Shown here: positions 1 through 9,561 of the stretch, piece after piece
Layout: every line of letters begins with the position of its first letter
Numbering within the stretch: position 1 is the first letter of the stretch
From: Paractinoplanes toevensis
GTDB taxonomy: Bacteria; Actinomycetota; Actinomycetes; Mycobacteriales; Micromonosporaceae
Reading direction: 5' to 3'
Assembly: GCF_018332695.1 (NCBI RefSeq)
Contig: NZ_BOQN01000121.1
Span: 1-51,803, forward strand
DNA: 51,803 nt
Notes under the pieces: generated by a model
What the model was told of the DNA's origin: nothing
What the model saw: only the letters and a program-made list of their open reading frames with translations
The model's database searches: none
Made by a program: the position numbers and the translations under genes

Positions 1-1
1 G

Positions 2-292
2 TCGAATCGGGTCAAGCCCACTGTCACCTCGGTCGTGGTCTGCTGTGTATTACTGATGGCCGCTATTCACTCCATCTGGTGGAGCGCGCACATCTACTAC
101 CAGGTCCTGATGCGCACACACTTCAGCGATCCCGGCCGCCCCAAGTGGTACCAGTTCCCGTTGGCTCTCTCCAACGGCCGTGCCATGGCGAGTTGGGTCT
201 GCCGCGACATCATTTCCGGGTCGGCGCACGTGAGTGGGCTGAGCGAGCAGTTGCGTCCGGGTAAGGAACTGCGGTCCAGCTCGGGCACTTAG
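2..292 (+). CDS. C-terminal part of a membrane protein, 5' end outside the window
   Basis: The frame is open from base 2 and ends at TAG 290-292, so about 96 C-terminal residues are visible. There is one strongly hydrophobic stretch (VVVCCVLLMAAIHSIWW), followed by an aromatic-rich segment and a polar tail, as expected for the last membrane helix and cytoplasmic tail of an integral membrane protein. A GTG at 35 could be read as a start, but coding-type sequence continues upstream to the window edge, so a truncated gene is more likely. Third-position GC is lower than in the following genes. It converges on the hydrolase gene with about 90 bp between. The family was not recognised. Confidence 0.5.
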   Translation, partial: SNRVKPTVTSVVVCCVLLMAAIHSIWWSAHIYYQVLMRTHFSDPGRPKWYQFPLALSNGRAMASWVCRDIISGSAHVSGLSEQLRPGKELRSSSGT

Positions 293-385
293 GCGACCCG
301 ACGTGTGTTCGGCGGCGCGGAACGTGGGTTCGTCTTCGCTGTCGCCGCGTTCCTCGCCGTACTCATCGCGGTCTTTGCCGGGGTT

Positions 386-1246
386 TCAACCGCCGAGAAA
401 ACCGCGCAGGGCTCGCACCAGCGCTTCCGGGTTCTCCTCGGCCATATGGTGGCCGGAGTCGATGGGTACGCCACGGATGTCCTTCGCCCACGGCTCCCAG
501 ATCGCGAGCGGGTCGCCGTACAGGTCCTCCATGTCGTCGCGGGTCGACCACAGGTAGAGCGCCGGGCACTCGACGAGCCGGCCGGCCAGGCGGTCATCCT
601 CCTCGTGTTCGCGGTCGATGCCGAGGCCGGCCCGGTAGTCCTCCAGCATCGCCCGGACCGTGGCCGGGTCGTGGACGGCGGCCCGGCGCTCCTCGAAATT
701 CTCCTTGCCCATGGCGTCCGGGTCGCCGCCGTACCAGGCGTCGGGGTCGGCGAGGATGGCGCGCTCGGGCTTGTCCGGCTGGGCGAAGAAGAACCAGTGG
801 TACCAGTCGTGGGCGAACTTGGCGTCGCAGCGGGCAAGGGCCTCACTGATCGGCACCCCGTCCATCACGACGAGCCGGTTCACCGCGTCCGGATGGTCGA
901 GTGCCAGGCGCAACGCTACGTAGCAGCCGCGGTCGTGCCCGGCGGCCGCGAAGATCGGATGGCCCAGCGCCTCCATCAGGCGACGCATGTCCTCGGCTAC
1001 GGCCCGCTTGGACTGCTGCGCGTGGTCCGGCCGGATCGCGGCCTTGCCGGAACTGCCGTACCCCCGCATGTCCGGGCAGACCACGGTGAACCCGTCGGCG
1101 ACCAGCCGCGGCGCGACCCGGTGCCAGGTGGCCCCGGTGCGTGGGTGCCCGTGGATCAGCAGGACCGGCGGTCCCTCGCCGCCATGACGAACCCGCAGCT
1201 CAACCTCGCCGACGTCGACTCGCTCCTCCGCAAATCCCTCAAACAT
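386..1246 (-). CDS. Alpha/beta hydrolase, haloacetate dehalogenase-like
   Basis: 286 residues, the usual length for fluoroacetate/haloacetate dehalogenases and related epoxide hydrolases. Seen: oxyanion segment HGHPRTGATW (33-42), nucleophile elbow AAGHDRG with Asp105, the cap motif YHWFF with His150-Trp151 (the halide-binding pair in fluoroacetate dehalogenase), Tyr204 in LEDYRAG, and catalytic His near 266 in SGHHMAEENP. Of the two arginines that hold the substrate carboxylate in that enzyme, the first (Arg106) is kept but the second position is Tyr109. The fold and Asp-nucleophile chemistry are therefore well supported, while haloacetate as the substrate is doubtful. ATG 1246 was chosen because upstream codons show no homology. 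The gene stands alone on the minus strand. Confidence 0.85.
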   Translation of the reverse strand: MFEGFAEERVDVGEVELRVRHGGEGPPVLLIHGHPRTGATWHRVAPRLVADGFTVVCPDMRGYGSSGKAAIRPDHAQQSKRAVAEDMRRLMEALGHPIFAAAGHDRGCYVALRLALDHPDAVNRLVVMDGVPISEALARCDAKFAHDWYHWFFFAQPDKPERAILADPDAWYGGDPDAMGKENFEERRAAVHDPATVRAMLEDYRAGLGIDREHEEDDRLAGRLVECPALYLWSTRDDMEDLYGDPLAIWEPWAKDIRGVPIDSGHHMAEENPEALVRALRGFLGG

Positions 1247-1274
1247 GGCGGTGACATACCCACCCGATCCGGCA

Positions 1275-1560
1275 ATGAACAGACAACTTGGCAGACGACC
1301 GTCCGAGCGTCTCGACACCGCGGGGGGAGAGGCGTTGCGAAATGCGATCGCCTGGCCGGTTCGCGAGCTGCTCGGTGCGGGAAACCCCCGGCATGTCCGG
1401 GTCGCCGGCTACCGGTTGCTGATCGGCGGCGACGCATGGGAGCGGCTGGCCGTCAACCTGCTGGTCGACGACCTCGACGGCTGGTTGCGCACCAGTGCGC
1501 GAGCGGACATCGACGGATGGCTGGGTGGACCGGCGGCCACCACCTATCGTGCGGTTCCAC
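1275..1560 (+). pseudogene. Possible gene remnant in the spacer between two minus-strand genes
   Basis: This 354-bp spacer between the hydrolase start and the SnoaL-like gene has a plus-strand frame that looks coding from about 1340 to 1540: third positions are strongly G/C and the translation is protein-like (for example VRVAGYRLLIGGDAWERL and AVNLLVDDLDGWLRT). No natural stop follows; the frame runs into the antisense of the next gene. A possible ATG lies at 1275 without a clear ribosome site. It could be the remains of a short gene cut by recombination, or a chance frame. I did not recognise a family. Confidence 0.3.
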
Positions 1561-1600
1561 GCCGGCCTTCCCGGCCGGTGACCATCGGTGGGGTCGGGAG

Positions 1601-1933
1601 TCAGTCGAAGCGGATGTGCAGGCCGATGATCTGGCCGGCCCGGCGCCGGATGTCGAGGGTGCCGGTGCCGCCGCGCGACCACGCGAAGGCCACCGTCTCG
1701 CCGTCCGTGCCGGGACGGACCTCGACGACGCGCATGGTGTCGCCGGGCGGGTTGGTGGCGTACGCGTCGGCGATGGCCTGGCGGCCGTGGAACGGTCCCA
1801 CCGGCACCCCGGCGAAGGTCATCACGGCGTCGGGATGCAGGGTCGCGATCAGCGCGGACCAGTCACCGCTGAGCACGGCGGCGTTGAACCGGTCGATGTG
1901 GTCGTGCCGGACCGGATCGGTCATGGCCGCCAT
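1601..1933 (-). CDS. SnoaL-like / NTF2-fold protein
   Basis: 110 residues with the layout of small SnoaL-like proteins: an N-terminal helix (HIDRFNAAVLSGDWSAL), then LHPDAVMTFAGVPVGPFHGR, then alternating beta strands ending in AGQIIGLHIRFD. The fold is a cone-shaped barrel that binds small hydrophobic ligands and serves as isomerase, cyclase or merely a binding protein, so substrate cannot be told from sequence. It may start at 1933 or at the second ATG at 1924; neither has a clear ribosome site. It lies 29 bp downstream of the globin gene on the same strand and is probably co-transcribed with it. Confidence 0.75.
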   Translation of the reverse strand: MAAMTDPVRHDHIDRFNAAVLSGDWSALIATLHPDAVMTFAGVPVGPFHGRQAIADAYATNPPGDTMRVVEVRPGTDGETVAFAWSRGGTGTLDIRRRAGQIIGLHIRFD

Positions 1934-1962
1934 TCTGCGGCATCAACGGCTCGGACCACCGA

Positions 1963-2409
1963 TCAGGGCTGCCGGCCGTTCCAGGACCAGCGCGGGACGG
2001 TCAGGCCGGTGGGCACGTCGTCGGGGGAGCGGTGGTAGCGGTTCATCGTCGTCGTGGTCGCCCAGGCGAAGTAGTCGTGCAGAACCTGCCGCAGCGGGTC
2101 GGCGGTGAAACCGGCGTCGGTCAGCGCCTCGTCGAAGCAGGCGATCGCTCGCCGGTCCATCTCCTCGTGCGGGCCGTTGCCGCTGTGCATGCGCACCACC
2201 GTGGACTCGTCACCGTAGTGGCCGGTGTAGGCCGTGGGACCGCCGAGGGCCTCGGCCCAGTAGGCGGCCAGCCGGGCGGTGTGCTCGGGGTGGTAACCGT
2301 GGCTGAACGCGTGGCTCACCACCTCGTCGGCCAGCACCCGGGCGTGCCAGGCCGCAGCCAGGCGGGTCAGGCCCTCGGTAGCGCCGGCTGCCTGGTAGAC
2401 GCTCGGCAT
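1963..2409 (-). CDS. Group II truncated hemoglobin-like protein
   Basis: 148 residues. The order of motifs matches the actinobacterial proteins annotated as group II truncated hemoglobins: YQAAGATEGLTRLAAAWH at the N-terminus, VLADEVVSHAFSHGYHPEH, then LAAYWAEALGGP, YGDESTVVRMHSGNG with a candidate haem-ligand His, and a C-terminal YFAWATTTTMNRYHRS. Such 2-on-2 globins bind haem and handle O2, NO or peroxide, but the role of this subgroup is not established. ATG 2409 was chosen over the longer frame because GGAGG lies about 8 bases upstream and homology begins there. It probably forms a two-gene unit with the SnoaL-like gene. Confidence 0.75.
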   Translation of the reverse strand: MPSVYQAAGATEGLTRLAAAWHARVLADEVVSHAFSHGYHPEHTARLAAYWAEALGGPTAYTGHYGDESTVVRMHSGNGPHEEMDRRAIACFDEALTDAGFTADPLRQVLHDYFAWATTTTMNRYHRSPDDVPTGLTVPRWSWNGRQP

Positions 2410-2524
2410 CGGGTGACCTCCGATCGCGCGATAGGCAAACCGTACCGCGAGACCGGACAACGCAGGGCGACGCCGCACCGGCCGTCCGTGGCCGATGCGG
2501 CGCCGCCGCGGGGGGGTGGGTAGG

Positions 2525-4084
2525 TCAGTACTTGAAGGCCGAGACCAGGCCGCGCAGGTCCTCGGCCGTGCGGGCCACCTCGGTGGAGGCCTGGCGGGTC
2601 TGCTCGACGCCCTCGGCCGACATGGCCGCCGCGGTGGCGACGTCGGAGATGTTGGTGGCGATGCGGCTGGAGCCGCTGGAGACCTCGCCGATGCTGCGGC
2701 TCATCTCGCCGGTGGTCGCGGTCTGCTCCTCGACGGCCGAGGCGATCGTCGTCTGGAAGTCGTTGATCTGGGCGATGACCTCGGAGATCCGGGAGATCAC
2801 CTCGACCGCTCCGCCGGTGTCCTGCTGGATGGCGGCGACCCGGGCGCCGATGTCCTCGGTGGCCTTGGCGGTCTCCTGGGCGAGGTCCTTGACCTCGGAG
2901 GCGACCACCGCGAAGCCCTTGCCGGCCTCGCCGGCCCGGGCGGCCTCGATGGTGGCGTTCAGCGCGAGGAGGTTGGTCTGCTCGGCGATCGAGGTGATCA
3001 GCTTGATCACATTGCCGATCTCGGCGGAGGACTCGCCGAGCTGGCGGACGGTTTCGGTGGCGCGGGCGGCCTCGTTCACCGCGGTCGCGGCGATCTGGGC
3101 GGACTCGCTGGTGTTGCGGGAGATCTCGCGGATGGCCAGGCCCATCTCCTCGGAGCCGGCGGCTACCGACTGCACGTTGCGGGAGATCTCCTCGGCCTCG
3201 GCGGCGGCCGACACGGTCTGGGCGTTGGTGGCGCTCGACGACTCGGCGATGGTGCCGGCCACGGCGGACAGTTCGGAGGAGGCGCTGGCCAGCATGTCGG
3301 CGTCGGCGGCGATGGTGCTCATCGAGTCGCGGAGTTTTTCGAGCGACCGGTCCAGGTTGGTGGCCATGGTGCCGAGCTCGTCGCGGCTGGTGATCTCGCT
3401 GCGGACGGTGAGGTCGCCGGCCGCGAGGGCGTCGATGACCACGCCGAGGCGGCGGACCGGCGTGAGAATGGAGCGGACCAGCGGGACGGCCAGGCCGATC
3501 ATCAGCAGCAGGCCGAGGCCGGCGACGATCAGGGCGAGGTTGCGGGAGAAGGCGACGGTGGAGTCCATGTCCTTCTGTGCCTGCTCGGCCGCCGCGGTGC
3601 TGGCGTCGGTCAGGGCGCCCAGCTCGTCGTCGGTGACGTGGTTGCGGTCGGCGATCTCGGCGATGTTCCTCACCGCGGCGGCCCGGTCGGCGAGCGCGGC
3701 CTTGGTGAAGTCGGTGATGAAGGCGCTGAAGTCGACGAAGTCGGGGCGGATCTTGGTGAATTCGGCCTGCAGTTCGGGGGTGAGGCCGGCCGCGGCGACC
3801 GCGTCCTGCGCCTCGACGGAGGACTGCACGTCGTCGACCACGTCCTGGGTGACGTCCTGGCCGAGCAGGGAACGGTAGGCGTCCACCTTGAGCTCGCTCT
3901 GCCGGGTGTCCAGGTGGTGCAACGCGGCGAGGCCGGCATCCAGGCCGGTGATCGTACGGCTCTGGGTGGCGACCTTGTTCTGGCTGTACAGGTTGATGGC
4001 GGCCAGCGCGGCCAGGAGAACTGCGCCGATGGTGACGATGAGCCCGAGACGCCGGGCGACACCGATGTTGTGCAGTCTCCGCAT
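2525..4084 (-). CDS. Methyl-accepting chemotaxis protein, transmembrane
   Basis: 519 residues with standard receptor architecture: membrane helix 1 at about 13-33, a mostly helical extracellular sensor (34-180), helix 2 at about 181-203, HAMP (204-256), and a long coiled-coil signalling domain. The highly conserved hairpin tip is at 365-404 (EQTNLLALNATIEAARAG, then GKGFAVVASEVKDLA). It should cluster with CheA/CheW at the membrane and pass a ligand signal to the flagellar motor. The ligand is unknown. The C-terminus SAFKY resembles the SRFRY end of the receptor at 32927. A sigma-28-like promoter lies 53 bp upstream of the start. No che or flagellar structural genes are in view. Confidence 0.93.
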   Translation of the reverse strand: MRRLHNIGVARRLGLIVTIGAVLLAALAAINLYSQNKVATQSRTITGLDAGLAALHHLDTRQSELKVDAYRSLLGQDVTQDVVDDVQSSVEAQDAVAAAGLTPELQAEFTKIRPDFVDFSAFITDFTKAALADRAAAVRNIAEIADRNHVTDDELGALTDASTAAAEQAQKDMDSTVAFSRNLALIVAGLGLLLMIGLAVPLVRSILTPVRRLGVVIDALAAGDLTVRSEITSRDELGTMATNLDRSLEKLRDSMSTIAADADMLASASSELSAVAGTIAESSSATNAQTVSAAAEAEEISRNVQSVAAGSEEMGLAIREISRNTSESAQIAATAVNEAARATETVRQLGESSAEIGNVIKLITSIAEQTNLLALNATIEAARAGEAGKGFAVVASEVKDLAQETAKATEDIGARVAAIQQDTGGAVEVISRISEVIAQINDFQTTIASAVEEQTATTGEMSRSIGEVSSGSSRIATNISDVATAAAMSAEGVEQTRQASTEVARTAEDLRGLVSAFKY

Positions 4085-4136
4085 GTGACTCTGCCTCTGC
4101 TGTCAGGCCGCTTCTTCGCGGTGGTCGATGCCAGCA

Positions 4137-4164
4137 GAATCGGTGGTGATCCGGGTCACCTGAG
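4137..4164 (-). promoter_or_regulatory. Candidate sigma-28/WhiG-type promoter of the chemoreceptor gene
   Basis: Read on the minus strand: CTCA (4164-4161), a 16-base spacer, then ACCGATTC (4144-4137), 53 bp before the ATG at 4084. The family consensus is TAAA-N15-GCCGATAA, and CTCA is a common -35 variant for FliA sigma factors. The -10 differs in its first base and last two bases. It was found by eye. The similar element before the receptor at 32927 raises confidence. Confidence 0.45.
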
Positions 4165-4168
4165 GTCG

Positions 4169-4186
4169 GCAACCGCAAAGCAACAA
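4169..4186 (+). promoter_or_regulatory. Direct repeat GCAACCG-N4-GCAACAA abutting the promoter
   Basis: Two 7-base direct repeats, GCAACCG (4169-4175) and GCAACAA (4180-4186), are separated by four bases and end four bases from the -35 element of the candidate chemoreceptor promoter. As I recall it, the binding site of the Actinoplanes response regulator TcrA is a pair of GCA(A/C)CCG repeats with a four-base gap. The second half here has two mismatches. Treat it as a candidate activator site only. Confidence 0.3.
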
Positions 4187-4193
4187 ATCAAGA

Positions 4194-5237
4194 TCAGCGG
4201 CGGGCGGCGGTCTTCTCCTCGTACATCGCGGTGTCGGCGTCGCGGGTGAGGTCGTCCAGGGAGCGGGTGGAACCGGCCGGGCGGCAGGCGACGCCGATGC
4301 TGGTGCCGACGGCCACCTCCGATCCGTCGATGTCCACCGGGCGGCGGATCTCGTCGCGGAGGCGGGCGGCCAGCTCACCGGCGGTGTGCTCGTCGGCGCC
4401 CGGCAGCAGCACGATGAACTCGTCACCGCCGATCCGGCCGGCCAGGTCGCCCTGGCGCAGTCCGGCGGCGAGGCGGTGCCCGATCTCCTGCAGCAGCCGA
4501 TCGCCGGCAGCGTGGCCGCGGGTGTCGTTGACCTCCTTGAAGCCGTTCAGGTCGAGGACCAGCACGGCCAGGGCCCGGCCGCGCTGCGCCTCGGCGTAGA
4601 GCACGACCTGGTCGCGGTTGGGCAGGCCGGTCAGGTGGTCGTGGTGGGCCTGGTGCTGCATGGCCCGGCGGGCCTCGTCGAGTTCCTCGACCTGCCGGGC
4701 GAACGCCTCGCCCTGGATGCCGGAGAGCACCGCCACGATGAGCCCGAGGATGATCGCGGTGGGCAGTTCGCCGTGCCGGAGGCTGGGCTGGGGGAGGACG
4801 CCCATCGACGCGGCGAAGCCGGCCGAGGTGACGGCCCACACGACCAGGGATCCGGCGAGCCGGTGCCGGTAGGCGCCGACCAGGATCGCGATGATCAGCA
4901 GCGGCCAGGCGGTCTGCTCGTGATAGCCCTGCGCCCACACCACGATGCCCATCACCGCGCTGGTGTCGACGCCCACCTGGATGACGCTGTAGGCCGAGTA
5001 CCGGGGTCCGTCCGGGCGCCGGTAGTTGATCGCGGCGAGCACGTTCCCGCAGGCCATCAGCAGGACGCCGAGCATGCAGGAGGTGCGCAGGGTGGGCGGC
5101 ACGTGCTGACTGACCGGGCCGAGCGCACCGGCCAGGAAGAGCAGCGTGCCGACCAGACCGACACCTCGTGCGACGAAGGCGGCGGCCTCCAGGGTGCGCC
5201 GCTTTCGCAGGACGGACGGTTCCATGCCCGGCAGCAT
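4194..5237 (-). CDS. Membrane-bound diguanylate cyclase (GGDEF)
   Basis: 347 residues. The N-terminal half (about 20-180) has roughly six hydrophobic membrane segments with short loops, like a small-molecule or membrane-state sensor. A short linker helix (EELDEARRAMQHQAHHDHLTGLPNRD) leads to a complete GGDEF domain with the exact signature GGDEF at 270-274. An RQGD sequence at 261-264 sits five residues upstream, matching the RxxD inhibitory site, so product inhibition by c-di-GMP is expected. It should condense two GTP to c-di-GMP. No EAL domain is present. A second start at 5225 is possible. It ends 109 bp upstream of the chemoreceptor gene on the same strand. Confidence 0.92.
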   Translation of the reverse strand: MLPGMEPSVLRKRRTLEAAAFVARGVGLVGTLLFLAGALGPVSQHVPPTLRTSCMLGVLLMACGNVLAAINYRRPDGPRYSAYSVIQVGVDTSAVMGIVVWAQGYHEQTAWPLLIIAILVGAYRHRLAGSLVVWAVTSAGFAASMGVLPQPSLRHGELPTAIILGLIVAVLSGIQGEAFARQVEELDEARRAMQHQAHHDHLTGLPNRDQVVLYAEAQRGRALAVLVLDLNGFKEVNDTRGHAAGDRLLQEIGHRLAAGLRQGDLAGRIGGDEFIVLLPGADEHTAGELAARLRDEIRRPVDIDGSEVAVGTSIGVACRPAGSTRSLDDLTRDADTAMYEEKTAARR

Positions 5238-5264
5238 CGGTCGCGGCGCCGCCGGGCTGAGCGT

Positions 5265-6341
5265 TTACCAGGTGGCGAGTACCTCGTCGACGGTCGAGGA
5301 GGTCACCGGGGCCGGCACCGGCGGCGGGGTGCGGCCGAACCGGGGTGCCGGTGCCGGCTGCACGACGCCACCGACCTCGACGAACGCGTCGCGGGCCCGG
5401 TTGTGCGGGTGGTCCGGCGCCTCGTAGGGGGAGAGCACCGGCGCGACGCAGGCGTCGGTGCCGGCGAAGACCTCCGACCACTCGTCCCGGGTGCGGGTGG
5501 TGAAGACCGACGCGAAGCGCGAGCGCAGCACCGGCCAGCCGTCCCGGTCGTGCTGGTCCGGCAGATCTGCGGAGGCGAGGCCGAGCCCGGCCAGCAGCGC
5601 GGCGTAGAACGGCGGTTCCAGCGCGCCGACGGCGACGAAGCGGCCGTCCGACGTCGCGTACGTGTCGTAGAACGGTGCCCCGCCGTCGAGCATGTTCTCG
5701 CCGCGCGGGAACGGCCACATCCCGGCCGCGTTCATGCCGTGGATGAACGTCATGAGCAGCGCCGACCCGTCGACCATGGCGGCGTCGACGACCTGGCCGC
5801 GCCCGGAGCGCTCCCGTTCGAGCAGGGCGGCGAGGATGCCGAGGGCCAGCAGCATGCCGCCGCCCGCGAAGTCGCCGACCAGGTTGAGCGGGGCGTGCGG
5901 GCGCTCCCCGGCCCGGCCGATCGGCTCGAGCGCCCCGGACAGCGCGATGTAGTCGATGTCGTGCCCGGCGCGCGGGGCGAGCGGCCCGTCCTGCCCCCAG
6001 CCGGTCATCCGGGCGTACACCAGCCTGGGGTTGATCTTGTCGGTGACCGAAGGGCCGAAGCCGAGCCGCTCGGCGACCCCGGGGCGGAAGCCCTCCACCA
6101 GCACGTCGGCGCGGGAGATCAGTCGCCGGAGAGACGACGTGCCGGCCTCGGTCTTCAGGTCGAGGAGAACGGAGCGGCGACCGCGCTGCAACGGACCGGG
6201 CGGGGGCGCGATGCCGTTGCCGCCGGGCCGGTCGATCAGGACGACGTCGGCGCCGAGGTCGGCGAGGATCATGCAGCCGAAGGGCGCGGGGGCGAGCCCG
6301 GCGAGCTCGACCACCCGGACACCGGACAGCGGGCCGCTCAT
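5265..6341 (-). CDS. mcr: CoA-transferase family III protein, alpha-methylacyl-CoA racemase type
   Basis: 358 residues, the length of the bacterial racemase (MCR/AMACR) within the CaiB/BaiF family. The three catalytic residues of that enzyme are visible: His127 in RAGHDIDYIA, Asp157 in NLVGDFAGGG and Glu242 in VGALEPPFY. There is no CaiB-type aspartate requirement to meet. The expected reaction is interconversion of (2R)- and (2S)-2-methylacyl-CoA, which lets methyl-branched acyl chains enter the S-specific acyl-CoA dehydrogenase. It is the last gene of the operon and its ATG overlaps the stop of fadB by four bases, so co-translation is likely. The physiological substrate is inferred from the neighbours. 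Confidence 0.88.
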   Translation of the reverse strand: MSGPLSGVRVVELAGLAPAPFGCMILADLGADVVLIDRPGGNGIAPPPGPLQRGRRSVLLDLKTEAGTSSLRRLISRADVLVEGFRPGVAERLGFGPSVTDKINPRLVYARMTGWGQDGPLAPRAGHDIDYIALSGALEPIGRAGERPHAPLNLVGDFAGGGMLLALGILAALLERERSGRGQVVDAAMVDGSALLMTFIHGMNAAGMWPFPRGENMLDGGAPFYDTYATSDGRFVAVGALEPPFYAALLAGLGLASADLPDQHDRDGWPVLRSRFASVFTTRTRDEWSEVFAGTDACVAPVLSPYEAPDHPHNRARDAFVEVGGVVQPAPAPRFGRTPPPVPAPVTSSTVDEVLATW

Positions 6342-8343
6342 GCGGCGAACCGGTCGCCGTAGAGCTTGGCCAGCTCCGCCGCCCGGTCCTCGAAGTCCGG
6401 ATGCTGGGTGGCGAACCGCAGGACGCCACCGGTCCAGGCCGGGTAGCCGATGCCGAGGATCGAGCCGACGTTGCCGTCCTCCTCGGTGCGCAGCACGCCC
6501 TCGGCGAGGCAGCGCCGCGCGTCGAGCGCCTCCGCGAACAGGAAACGGTCGCGCAGGTCGTCGAACGGAACGGCGCGACCGGACGGGGTGGCGAGCCGGG
6601 CGAGGCCGTCCCAGAGGCCGGTGCGCCTGCCCTCGGCGTACGCGTAGAAGCCGCGCCCGGCGGCCCGGCCGGGCCGATCGTGGTTGTCGACCAGGTCGTC
6701 GACCAGTTCGTGCGAGGGCAACCGGACGAACTCCGCGCCGGCGGCCGCCTCGAACTGCCGCCGGATCCGCTGGACCAGGGCGAGGCTGACCTCGTCGGCG
6801 AGGGCGAGCGGCCCGGTCGGATAGCCGGCCTGCAGCGCGGCCTGCTCGATGGACGGCGCCGGCACGCCCTCGGCGAGCATCCCGATCGCCTCGTCGATGA
6901 ACTTCCCGATCACCCGGCTGGTGAAGAATCCGCGGCCGTCGTTGACCACGATCGGCGTCTTGCCGATCCGCCGGCCGAGGTCGAAGGCGCGCGCGACCGC
7001 CTCGTCCCGGGTGTCCGCGCCGACCACGATCTCCAGCAGCGGCATCTTGCCGACGGGGGAGAAGAAGTGCATGCCGATGAAGTCGGCGGGCCGGGTGACC
7101 GTCCCGGCCAGCCCGGTGATCGGCAGCGTGGAGGTGTTGGAGGCGAGCAGTGCGCCGGGCGCCAGGACCGGCTCGACCTCGGCGAACACCGCGGCCTTCA
7201 GCGTCGGGTCCTCGAAGACAGCCTCGATCACGACATCACAGCCGCGCAGGTCGTTGACGTCGGCCGTGGTGACGATGCCCGGTCCGGCGGCGCGGGCCGC
7301 CAACTCCGGCGTCACGTCCTTGACGACCACCGGCAGGCCGGCCCGGGCACAGGCCTGCGCGATGCCGGCGCCCATCATGCCGGCGCCGAGGACCGCGATC
7401 CGGGTGGCCGGCAGCACCTCGACCCGGGGCCGGGCCAGGCCGCCGTTGACCGCGCGCATGTCGAAGAACAGCGCGCCCATCATGTTCTTGGCGATCTGCC
7501 CGGTGAGCAGGGAGATCAGGCGGCGGGTCTCGATCAGCTGGGCGGTCTCGAAGTCGACCTGGGCGCCCTCGACCGCGGTCGCCAGGATCGCCTCGGGTGC
7601 CGGCATCCGGTTGCCCTTGAGCTGCTTGCGCAGGGTGGCCGGGAAGGCGGGCAGCTGCGCGGCCAGCTTCGGGTGCGACGGCGTGCCGCCGGGCATCCGG
7701 TAACCCGGCCGATCCCACGGCTGGGCCGCGTCGGGGTTGGTGATGATCCATTCGCGGGCCAGGGTGATCAGCTCACCCTCGGTGGTCGCGATCCGGTCGA
7801 CCAGGCCGTTGTCCCGGGCGTCCGCCGGCCGGTAACGCCGGCCGGTCAACAGCCAAACCATCAGAGCAGGACCAAGACCCAACATCCGCACCGTACGCGT
7901 GACCCCGCCCGCGCCGGGTAACAGGCCCAGTGTTACCTCGGGAAAACCCAGCCGGGTGCCCGGGCCGTCGAGAGCGATCCGATGATGGCAGGCGAGGGCC
8001 ACTTCCAGCCCACCGCCCAGCGCGGCGCCGTTGATCGCGGCCACGACCGGACGCCCGTACGTCTCCAGCCGCCGGAAGTCCCGCTTGATGGTGCCCAGGA
8101 GCTCGAAGAGCTGCGGCACGTCCTCGTCGGTGACCCGGCTCATCATGGGCAGGTCGCCGCCCGCGAAGAAGGTCGTCTTCCCGCTGGTCACGATGACCCC
8201 GGTGACGTCGTCCCGCTCGGCCTCGAGCCGGTCCACGGCCGCGGTCATCGCGGCCGCGTACGCCAGGTTCATGGTGTTCGCGGTCTGGTCCGGGTCGTCG
8301 ATGGTGAGGGTGACGATCCCGTCCGCCGCGCGCTCGTAGCGGA

Positions 8344-8347
<4 letters not shown>
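6338..8347 (-). CDS. fadB: Fused enoyl-CoA hydratase / 3-hydroxyacyl-CoA dehydrogenase (FadB-like)
   Basis: 669 residues. Residues 1 to about 190 are a crotonase domain with ALGGGLEVALACHHRIA and the second catalytic-glutamate region FPEVTLGLLPGAGG. The Rossmann motif IAVLGAGMMGAGIAQACA near 316 begins the NAD-binding hydroxyacyl-CoA dehydrogenase domain, followed by GMHFFSPVGKMPLLEIV and the C-terminal helical domains. It carries out hydration and NAD-dependent oxidation, steps 2 and 3 of beta-oxidation. ATG 8347 was chosen because it overlaps the thiolase stop as ATGA; the longer upstream frame is thiolase antisense-type sequence. It works with the thiolase encoded just upstream. Confidence 0.95.

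Positions 8348-9550
<1,203 letters not shown>

Positions 9551-9561
<11 letters not shown>

Noticed and set aside
305..2038. Plus-strand frame of 577 codons across the hydrolase and SnoaL-like genes
   Set aside because: Antisense shadow of high-GC genes, without domains; only the short piece at about 1340-1540 looked coding and is listed separately.
4386..6362. Long plus-strand open frame opposite the GGDEF and racemase genes
   Set aside because: Low-complexity translation and no ribosome site; the minus-strand genes carry intact GGDEF and MCR catalytic residues.
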